From positions 248,001 through 312,000 of the forward strand of contig NZ_JAJISD010000004.1 of the NCBI RefSeq assembly GCF_020880995.1: a stretch of 64,000 bases of DNA, written 5' to 3'. This document shows positions 56,999 through 64,000 of this stretch, in pieces. The notes beneath the pieces are model-generated. The model was not told where the DNA came from and did not search any database. It saw only the letters and a list, made by a program, of their open reading frames with translations. The DNA comes from Reyranella aquatilis (GTDB lineage: Bacteria > Pseudomonadota > Alphaproteobacteria > Reyranellales > Reyranellaceae). Each line of letters begins with the position of its first letter. The first letter of the stretch is position 1. The position numbers were made by a program, and so were the translations under genes.

Positions 56999-57880
56999 TC
57001 AGTAATGCACCCGGCGCTCGATGAAGCGGAACTGGACCACGGTCAGCAGCACGACCACGAGCATCAGGATGACCGACTGGGCCGACGAGCCACCAAGGTC
57101 CTGGCCGCGGAAGCCGTCATTGTAGACCTTGAACACCAGGATCTCCGTGGCCTTGGCCGGACCGCCCTTGGTGAGCGAATCGACCACGCCGAAGGTGCCG
57201 AAGAAGGCGTAGATGATGTTCACGACCAGCAGGAAGAAGCCGGTGGGCGACAGCAGCGGGAACACGATGTCCCAGAAGCGGCGCCCCGGACCGGCGCCGT
57301 CGATCGCCGCCGCCTCGATCAGCGACTTCGGGATCGACTGCAGGCCGGCCAGGAAGAACAGGAAATTGTAGCTGATCTGGTTCCAGACCGCGGCGATGAC
57401 CACCAGCAGCAGCGCCTGGTTGCCGTTGATCACGTAGTTGAACTCGATGCCGATGCCCTGGAGCATCCAGGCGATGATGCCGACCGAGGGATTGAACAGG
57501 AACCCCCACAGCACGCCGGCCACGGCGGGCGCCACGGCATAGGGCCAGACGAGGAAGGTCTTGTAGGCGGTCGCGCCACGGATGATGCGGTCGGCCATCA
57601 CCGCCAGCAGCAGCGACGCGGCGAGTCCGACGGCGGCGACCAGGAAGCTGAAGACCACGGTCAGCCGCGCCGAATGGTAGTAGCCCGGGTCGTTGAACAG
57701 GTGAATGAAGTTGTCGAGGAACACGAACTTCGTGTTGCCGCCGAAGGCGTCCTCGAGCAGCACCGACTGGTAGATCGCCTGGCCGGACGGCCAGAAGAAG
57801 AAGACGAGCGTGATGACGATCTGCGGTCCCACCAGCAGGTAGGGCAGCCATCGCTCGTTGAAGGTGACGCGTTTTTCCAT
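56999..57880 (-). CDS. ugpA: sn-glycerol-3-phosphate ABC transporter permease UgpA
   Basis: The 293-residue permease has six helices, begins [21 protein letters not shown], and carries the EAA loop [43 protein letters not shown] is the first periplasmic loop, typical of UgpA. It lies 151 bases after ugpB; that gap holds two perfect GC hairpins (57911-58001) that could set the ratio between binding protein and permease mRNA. Confidence 0.94.
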   Translation of the reverse strand: MEKRVTFNERWLPYLLVGPQIVITLVFFFWPSGQAIYQSVLLEDAFGGNTKFVFLDNFIHLFNDPGYYHSARLTVVFSFLVAAVGLAASLLLAVMADRIIRGATAYKTFLVWPYAVAPAVAGVLWGFLFNPSVGIIAWMLQGIGIEFNYVINGNQALLLVVIAAVWNQISYNFLFFLAGLQSIPKSLIEAAAIDGAGPGRRFWDIVFPLLSPTGFFLLVVNIIYAFFGTFGVVDSLTKGGPAKATEILVFKVYNDGFRGQDLGGSSAQSVILMLVVVLLTVVQFRFIERRVHY

Positions 57881-57910
57881 GGCTCAGCGACGCGCCCCGC
57901 TTTCAACTCT

Positions 57911-58001
57911 CCTCTCCCCCGCTTGGGGGAGAGGCTGGGTGATGGGGCGACGCACCTCCTGTAACCCCCTCACCTGACCTCTCCCCCCATCGGGGGAGAG
58001 G
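57911..58001. repeat. Family C hairpin pair between ugpB and ugpA
   Basis: Two copies of a perfect 10-base-pair hairpin CCTCTCCCCC-n4-GGGGGAGAGG lie at 57911-57934 and 57978-58001, with a related stretch (GGGTGATGGGG / CCCCCTCACCTG) between them. Similar GGGGGAGAGG palindromes are frequent intergenic repeats in Alphaproteobacteria. In the ugp mRNA they would fold directly after the binding-protein gene. Confidence 0.8.
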
Positions 58002-58031
58002 AACATGAGGAAGATCACAGGCAAGGCCATC

Positions 58032-59351
<1,320 letters not shown>

Positions 59352-59421
59352 ATCGAACAAACCTCCCGATGAAACGCCGCCGTTGTATCGGCGGGCGGCA
59401 AGACTGCCATGTGTCTGATTT

Positions 59422-59439
59422 GTTTCAGTCTGATGACAG
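59422..59439 (-). promoter_or_regulatory. Probable Pho box upstream of ugpB
   Basis: On the minus strand CTGTCAT-caga-CTGAAAC is found: two 7-base direct repeats with 4-base spacing, the layout bound by PhoB. The first half matches the consensus fully, the second in part. Two weaker CAGnCnn repeats follow at 11-base steps. ugp genes are classic PhoB targets, so phosphate-starvation control is likely. Confidence 0.55.
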
Positions 59440-59483
59440 AACACCAAGACTGCGCACCGAGCGCAACCCCCAAATGGTCGAAC

Positions 59484-60176
59484 CTAAGCGAGGGCGGCCA
59501 GGATCACGTCGGGGGCGTCGCTGATGACGCATTGCACGCCCATGCCCACCAGCGCGCGCGCGACGTCGCCGTCGTTGATCGTGTAGACGCTGAGCACATA
59601 GCCGGCCTTGCGGATCTCGACCGCCCGCACGGCGGTCAGCCGCTTGCCGTTGGTGTTGATGCCGACCGCTGAGACCGCCTCGGCGCGGACCTGCCAGTCG
59701 TCCTTCACCTCGTCGATCAGCAGGGCGCGCGCGAATTCCGGCGCGGCCTCGCGGGCGGCGGCGAGCGAGGCATCCTTGAAGCTCGAGAGCAGCGGCGCCG
59801 GCAGCGTCGCGGGCCACTGCGCGCGAAGGGCCGCCACGGTGACGCGCGCGGTCTCGGCCTCGCGGCCCTCGCAGGGCTTGATCTCGACGTTGCAGCCGAG
59901 GCCCAGCTCGGCGAAGCAGGCGATGGCCTGCGCGAAGGTCGGCACCGACGGCGGCAGTTCCGCGGCGGTCATCTCCGAGGCGAGCCGGTCGACCCCGGTC
60001 GTCCGCCTGAGCGAGGAATCGTGCATCACGATCGGCACGCCGTCCTTCGTCAGCTTGACGTCGATCTCGACCCAGGTGGCGCCGCGGCGATGGGCCTCCC
60101 GGAAGGACTCCAGCGTGTTTTCCGGCGCATAGGCCATGGCGCCGCGATGGCCGACGACTTTAGGCAGTTGCAGCAT
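59484..60176 (-). CDS. ugpQ: Glycerophosphodiester phosphodiesterase
   Basis: The 230-residue TIM-barrel enzyme splits glycerophosphodiesters into glycerol 3-phosphate and alcohol. The catalytic His pair and Glu/Asp are in VGHRGAMAYAPENTLESF and VEIDVKLTKDGVPIVMHD, followed by NVEIKP and the C-terminal INDGDVARALVGMGVQCVISD. No signal peptide, so it acts in the cytosol like UgpQ. ATG at 60176 fits the family. It is the first gene of the ugp run, 132 bases before ugpB, and divergent from an SDR gene. Confidence 0.93.
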   Translation of the reverse strand: MLQLPKVVGHRGAMAYAPENTLESFREAHRRGATWVEIDVKLTKDGVPIVMHDSSLRRTTGVDRLASEMTAAELPPSVPTFAQAIACFAELGLGCNVEIKPCEGREAETARVTVAALRAQWPATLPAPLLSSFKDASLAAAREAAPEFARALLIDEVKDDWQVRAEAVSAVGINTNGKRLTAVRAVEIRKAGYVLSVYTINDGDVARALVGMGVQCVISDAPDVILAALA

Positions 60177-60245
60177 GTGCGAATCCGAAGCTAACTCGGG
60201 CTGTCGCAATAGCCGAATGTCCGTTCCCTGTCCCGCCCCATCCGC

Positions 60246-61010
60246 ATGACCACCTTTCCCGACAAGTTCCGCCTCGACGGCCGCACCGCGCTCATCACCG
60301 GATCGGGACGCGGCCTCGGCTGGGAAATGGCCCGGGGACTGGCCGAAGCCGGCGCCCGCGTGCTGCTGCATGGTCGCTCGCACGAGCGGCTGGCGCCGCG
60401 GCTGGCCGAACTGCGGGCGGCCGGGCGCGCCACCGACGGCGTCGTCTTCGAGATCGCCGACCGCACGGCCATGCGGCTGGCGCTGGCCGCCGCCGGCCCC
60501 GTCGACATCCTGATCCACAATGTCGGCGAGCGGGACCGCCGCCCCTTCGCCGAGATCGAGTCCGCCGACTTCGCGCGCCTGGTCGACACCGACCTGTCGG
60601 CCGGGCAGGCGCTGATCCGGCTGCTCGTGCCGGGCATGGTCGAGCGCGGCTGGGGCCGGCTGATCCTCGTGACATCGATCGCCGCGACGCTGGCGGCGCC
60701 CGGCGCCTCGTCCTACATCGCGGCCAAGGCGGGGCTCGAAGCGCTCTGCCGCGCCCTGGCAGCCGAACTCGGCGACAAGGGCATCACCTCGAACGCCATC
60801 TCGCCCGGCTTCTTCGCCACCGAGACCAACGAGGCGCTGATCGCCTCGTCCGCCGGCGAGCGCATGCGCCTGCGATGCCCTGCGAAGCGCTGGGCCGATC
60901 CCGCCGAGATCGCGGGTGCCGCGATCTTCCTCGCCTCCCCGGCCGCCAGCTACGTCAACGGACACACGCTCACCGTCGACGGCGGCGTCACCGCAACCTA
61001 CATGGTCTGA
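60246..61010 (+). CDS. Short-chain dehydrogenase/reductase
   Basis: The 254-residue classical SDR has the cofactor motif GSGRGLGWEMA, NVGERD in place of NNAG, the catalytic Ser in VTSIAATLAAPGAS and YIAAK as active-site Tyr/Lys, with SPGFFATETNEAL after it. It is close to gluconate 5-dehydrogenase and 3-oxoacyl reductase-type SDRs; the substrate is open. Its stop overlaps the start of the antiporter gene by one base (TGATG), so expression is coupled. Confidence 0.87.
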   Translation: MTTFPDKFRLDGRTALITGSGRGLGWEMARGLAEAGARVLLHGRSHERLAPRLAELRAAGRATDGVVFEIADRTAMRLALAAAGPVDILIHNVGERDRRPFAEIESADFARLVDTDLSAGQALIRLLVPGMVERGWGRLILVTSIAATLAAPGASSYIAAKAGLEALCRALAAELGDKGITSNAISPGFFATETNEALIASSAGERMRLRCPAKRWADPAEIAGAAIFLASPAASYVNGHTLTVDGGVTATYMV

Positions 61011-62428
61011 TGACATTCCGGACTCTCCTGGCAGGCGTCCTGACGCTCGCCTTCGCCCTGCCGGCCTTCGCGGCCGGCGCCGACGCGCCGGCGATCGACG
61101 GACGCCATCTCGGTCTCACCTGGCTGATCCCGTTCGTCGGCATCCTGCTGTCGATCGCCATCCTGCCGCTGGCGACGCCGGGCTTCTGGCATCACCATTT
61201 CGGCAAGGTGTCGGCCGCCTGGGCGGCGCTGATCGTCATCCCCTTCGCCCTGATCCACGGCGTGCCCAGCGCCGCGTACGAGATCATCCACCTGCTGCTG
61301 CTCGACTACATTCCCTTCATCGTGCTGCTGCTGGCGCTGTTCACGGTGACCGGCGGCATCCACATCAAGGGCAACCTGCACGGATCGCCTTCGATGAACA
61401 CGGCCCTGCTGGCGATCGGCACGGTGCTCGCCGGGTGGATGGGCACGACCGGCGCGTCGATGCTGCTGATCCGCCCGATGATCCGCGCCAACGACGACCG
61501 GCGGCACAAGATCCACGTCTTCGTGTTCTTCATCTTCCTGGTGTCGAACATCGGCGGCGCGCTGACGCCGCTCGGCGATCCGCCGCTGTTCCTCGGCTTC
61601 CTGAAGGGCGTGAGCTTCTTCTGGACGACGACTCACCTGTTCAGCGAGATGCTTCTCTGCGCCATCGTGCTGCTGGCGCTGTTCTATGTCCTCGACAGCT
61701 ACTGGTATCGCAAGGAAGGCCGCAAGAAGCCCGACCCGACACCGGAGACGCCGGTGCGGATCGAAGGCGGCGTGAACATCATCCTGCTGGCGCTGATTGT
61801 CGGCGTCGTGCTGGCGAGCGGGACCTGGAAACCCGGCATCCATTTCACGGTCTTCCACGTCACGCTCGAGTTGCAGAACGTGCTGCGCGACCTGGCCCTG
61901 GTGGCGATCTGCTTCCTGTCGCTGCGCCTGACCTCGCAGAAGTCGCGCAGCGAGAACGGTTTCGGCTGGGGCCCGATGCTGGAGGTCGCCAAGCTGTTCG
62001 CCGGCATCTTCATCACCATCGCGCCGGCGATCGCCATCCTGAAGGCCGGCAAGGACGGCGCGCTGGCGCCGCTGGTGGCGCTCGTGACCGGTCCCGACGG
62101 GCAGCCCGACGACGTCTGGTACTTCTGGCTGACCGGTATCCTGTCGAGCTTCCTCGACAACGCCCCGACCTATCTCGTCTTCTTCAACCTGGCGGGCGGA
62201 GACGCCGAGGTGCTGATGGGCACGCTCGCCAGCACCCTGGCGGCGATTTCCTGCGGCGCGGTGTTCATGGGCGCCAACAGCTATATCGGCAACGCGCCCA
62301 ACTTCATGGTCAAGGCGGTGGTCGAGGACGCGGGCATCCGCATGCCGAGCTTCTTCGGCTACATGGCCTGGTCGTGCGCCATCCTCGTGCCGCTGTTCGT
62401 GGTGCTGACCTTTGTCTTCTTCCGCTGA
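61010..62428 (+). CDS. NhaD/CitMHS-type sodium:proton antiporter
   Basis: The 472-residue integral membrane protein has a cleavable signal-like N-terminus (ALPAFAAG) and about eleven further helices. Conserved stretches are SNIGGALTPLGDPPLFLGFLKG, MGTTGASMLLIRPMIRAN, SSFLDNAPTYLVFFNLAGG and FMGANSYIGNAPNFMVKAV, with inverted-repeat NAP motifs typical of the ion transporter superfamily. Members are annotated as sodium:proton antiporters or citrate-type transporters. It is in a tight operon with an SDR and a PRMT-like methyltransferase. Confidence 0.85.
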   Translation: MTFRTLLAGVLTLAFALPAFAAGADAPAIDGRHLGLTWLIPFVGILLSIAILPLATPGFWHHHFGKVSAAWAALIVIPFALIHGVPSAAYEIIHLLLLDYIPFIVLLLALFTVTGGIHIKGNLHGSPSMNTALLAIGTVLAGWMGTTGASMLLIRPMIRANDDRRHKIHVFVFFIFLVSNIGGALTPLGDPPLFLGFLKGVSFFWTTTHLFSEMLLCAIVLLALFYVLDSYWYRKEGRKKPDPTPETPVRIEGGVNIILLALIVGVVLASGTWKPGIHFTVFHVTLELQNVLRDLALVAICFLSLRLTSQKSRSENGFGWGPMLEVAKLFAGIFITIAPAIAILKAGKDGALAPLVALVTGPDGQPDDVWYFWLTGILSSFLDNAPTYLVFFNLAGGDAEVLMGTLASTLAAISCGAVFMGANSYIGNAPNFMVKAVVEDAGIRMPSFFGYMAWSCAILVPLFVVLTFVFFR

Positions 62429-63488
62429 CCTGCTGAAGCACCTCGCGGCGGCGGAGACCGCCGAGCGTCTCGCCGCGCAGCCCGCCCGCCTGGCGCAGCT
62501 CGCCAAGCTGCTGCTCTCCGGCGGCGAGAGCGAGCGTGCCGTCGATCTCGCGCACCGGGCCCGCCAGCTCGCGCCGGACGATCCCGAGGTCGAGCGGATC
62601 GTGAGGCTGGTGCTGGGTCGCAGCGTGCCGAACTGGCATCGCACGATCCTGGCCGACGAGGCGCGGAACGCCGCCTATGACGCGGCGCTGCGGCGCGCCA
62701 TTGGCAAAGGCTCGCGGGTCCTCGACATCGGCGCGGGCTCGGGCCTGCTCGCGATGATGGCGGCCCGCGCCGGGGCCGCCTCGGTCGTGAGCTGCGAGAT
62801 GAATCCCGCCATGGCCGGCGTCGCCGCCGAAATCGTCGAGCGCAACGGCTACGCCGATCGCATCACGATCGTCGGAAAGAACTCGCGCGACCTCGCCGTC
62901 GGCACGGACCTGGCCGAGCCCGTCGACATCCTGGTGTCGGAGATCGTCACCAACGACCTGCTGGCCGAGGACGTGCTGGGGTGCCTCGAAGACGCGGTCG
63001 GCCGGCTGACCCGGCCGGATGCCGCGATCATTCCCTCGCACGGCGCCGTCCGCATCGCCCTCGCCCACTACGGCAAACCCGCCAGCCCGAACCTCGCGTC
63101 GGTCCAGGGGTTCGACCTGTCGCCCATGGAGATCCTCGACGGGCGGATCGCCCTGGCGGCCGGCAACAGGAATCTCGACCTCCGGAGCGAACCCGCCGAT
63201 CTCTTCGCGTTCGACTTCGCGTCGGGCGGCCCGTTCGACAATCACCGCGCCTCCGTCACCCTGACCGCGACGGGCGGGCCCGTGAACGGCATCGTCCAGT
63301 GGATCCGGCTGCGCATGGATGCCGAGGGCGTCTACGAGAACCGGCCGGGCCCCGGTGCCACCTCGTGTTGGGGCGTGATGTTCCAGCGCCTGCCCAGCGT
63401 TCTCGACATGCGCCCGGGCGATACCCTGACGGTGCAGGGCGCCCGCGACCGGACCGCGCTGTGGATGTGGGTCGCGCCGGGCCGCTAG
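62412..63488 (+). CDS. PRMT-like SAM-dependent methyltransferase with TPR-like N-terminus
   Basis: The 358-residue protein starts with a TPR-like helical segment (residues 28-62, ERAVDLAHRARQLAPDDPEV). A Rossmann domain follows with motif I VLDIGAGSGLLAMMAARAG (103-121) and motif II VVSCEMNPAM. SEIVTNDLLAEDVL (176-189) resembles the double-Glu loop of protein arginine methyltransferases, and the C-terminal beta domain has ATSCWGVMFQRLPSVLDMRPGD, placed like the PRMT THW loop. The start is a TTG overlapping the antiporter by 17 bases. The target protein is unknown. Confidence 0.78.
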   Translation: MSSSADLLKHLAAAETAERLAAQPARLAQLAKLLLSGGESERAVDLAHRARQLAPDDPEVERIVRLVLGRSVPNWHRTILADEARNAAYDAALRRAIGKGSRVLDIGAGSGLLAMMAARAGAASVVSCEMNPAMAGVAAEIVERNGYADRITIVGKNSRDLAVGTDLAEPVDILVSEIVTNDLLAEDVLGCLEDAVGRLTRPDAAIIPSHGAVRIALAHYGKPASPNLASVQGFDLSPMEILDGRIALAAGNRNLDLRSEPADLFAFDFASGGPFDNHRASVTLTATGGPVNGIVQWIRLRMDAEGVYENRPGPGATSCWGVMFQRLPSVLDMRPGDTLTVQGARDRTALWMWVAPGR

Positions 63489-63574
63489 AATTTCAGTAAT
63501 TTCATGCGCGATTTCAATGAGTTAGCGGGCAAGAAACCGCCGAAGGGGCGACAAGCCTAAATCACGCCACCGAC

Positions 63575-63680
63575 CTCATCCTGACGAGGCGCGGCAGCGC
63601 CGTCTCGAAGGAGGGGCACGAGCGCCGCGTCCGTTGCCCATCCTTCGAGACACCGTGCTTCGCACCGCTCCTCAGGATGG
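63575..63680. repeat. Family A intergenic palindrome pair, copy 3
   Basis: Units at 63575-63614 (CTCATCCTGACGAGG... CTCGAAGGAGG) and inverted at 63639-63680 (CATCCTTCGAGAC... CTCCTCAGGATGG). Its spacer GGGCACGAGCGCC..TTGCCC matches the copy at 54141-54244 in the opposite orientation. It takes up most of the 283-base gap 63489-63771; the rest of that gap shows no gene. Confidence 0.8.
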
Positions 63681-63771
63681 GGTAAAGGCTTGAGCTGGAC
63701 GTCCCCTCTTCTTCCCGGCGGCCATCGCGCCGGGGAGCCAAGTCTCCGGCGAAAAGCTGTAGAACCGCCCC

Positions 63772-64000
63772 GTGGCCCACGCCGTCAGCGCCTCCTTCGA
63801 ACGTTCAAGCCGCATGTCGCCGGTCGCGCTCGCGCTGGCGATCCTGCTGCATGTCCTGGTGGCGGCGGCGCTGTGGTGGCTGTCGCAGCAGAAGCCGCCG
63901 CCGCCGGTCGAGGAAGCGATCAACGTCACCTTCGAGGCGCCCAAGCCGCCCGAGCCGCCGCCGCCTCCGCCGCCACCCCAGCCGCCCGCGGCCCAGCCCC
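63772..64000 (+). CDS. TonB-family energy transducer, 3' end outside window
   Basis: The first 76 codons are visible. A short cytoplasmic segment with several Arg/Ser is followed by one transmembrane helix (VALALAILLHVLVAAALWWL), then VEEAINVTFEAPKPPEPPPPPP and more Pro-rich sequence. This is the N-terminal anchor and Pro-rich spacer of TonB or TolA-type proteins, which pass proton-motive energy to outer-membrane receptors. GTG at 63772 is used; ATG at 63814 is an alternative. TonB versus TolA cannot be settled without the C-terminus. Confidence 0.72.
   Translation, partial: MAHAVSASFERSSRMSPVALALAILLHVLVAAALWWLSQQKPPPPVEEAINVTFEAPKPPEPPPPPPPPQPPAAQP

Noticed and set aside
63489..63771. Small gene on the minus strand in the last intergenic region
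   Set aside because: Open frames there run through the family A repeat and encode low-complexity Arg/Ser peptides; no ribosome binding site or family match.

Overview
This window is a GC-rich stretch of an alphaproteobacterial chromosome. The class is shown by gene order: pckA, then chvI-chvG-hprK-rapZ-EIIA(Man)-HPr-ahcY, the short HprK form, AddAB instead of RecBCD, and the pyrF/trpF/trpB/trpA/accD/folC run. A Rhodospirillales or Hyphomicrobiales-type soil or water bacterium, for example something near Reyranella, would fit, but I cannot prove the genus from sequence alone. The window is almost fully coding. No stretch above 300 bases lacks a gene; the longest gaps are 63489-63771 and 37664-37906, both filled with repeats or a riboswitch. 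I saw no rRNA, tRNA, CRISPR array, insertion sequence or prophage.

Layout. 1-1564: end of a short-chain dehydrogenase and a formyltransferase-fold protein. 1575-7911 (minus): envelope genes (HdeA-like, glycine-zipper lipoprotein, DUF2950, DUF3300), a class III nucleotide cyclase with a sensor region, and pckA. 8072-13522: HugZ-like protein, then the ChvI/ChvG two-component system fused by gene order to an incomplete regulatory PTS (HprK, RapZ, EIIA-Man, HPr). 13680-24120 (plus): ahcY, tsaE, the peptidoglycan-recycling pair amgK/murU, addB/addA and trxA. 24136-35210 (mainly minus): folC, accD, dacA, trpA, trpB, a RidA protein with a basic tail, trpF, pyrF, glpK and a polyprenyl diphosphate synthase, with one glyoxalase-II-like gene on plus. 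35267-37663: a TrmN6-like methyltransferase, an S49 protease, a SnoaL-like protein and a Gdx guanidinium exporter under a guanidine-II riboswitch. 37907-41721 (minus): an amide/ureide catabolic cluster (two carbamoylase-type hydrolases, an FCD-GntR regulator, a uronate-dehydrogenase-like enzyme). 41839-45720 (plus): DsbD, a redoxin and a DUF3500 protein. 45727-50375: a metallopeptidase, a ROK-like kinase whose motifs are in circularly permuted order, cysteine synthase and a Tat-exported HAD phosphatase. 50532-54111: a small accessory-looking group (membrane protein, sterol-desaturase-family enzyme, SGNH hydrolase with tandem repeats at its start). 54278-60176 (minus): a complete ugpQ-ugpB-ugpA-ugpE-ugpC glycerol-3-phosphate uptake operon ending in an FAH-family hydrolase, with a Pho box before ugpB. 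60246-64000 (plus): SDR, NhaD/CitMHS-type antiporter, a PRMT-like methyltransferase and the start of a TonB-family gene.

The ugp operon and glpK together supply and activate glycerol phosphate. ChvI/ChvG with HprK/HPr/EIIA and pckA link envelope sensing to carbon control. Three families of intergenic palindromes are scattered through the window: family A at 28.3, 54.2 and 63.6 kb, family B at 37.8 and 48.1 kb, and family C at 57.9 kb.

The observation I rate highest is the permuted ROK kinase at 46967-48055. The guanidine-II riboswitch, the ahcY terminator that contains the tsaE start codon, the PRMT-like methyltransferase, the RidA tail protein in the trp cluster and the 18-bp repeats at an SGNH start also deserve a look.
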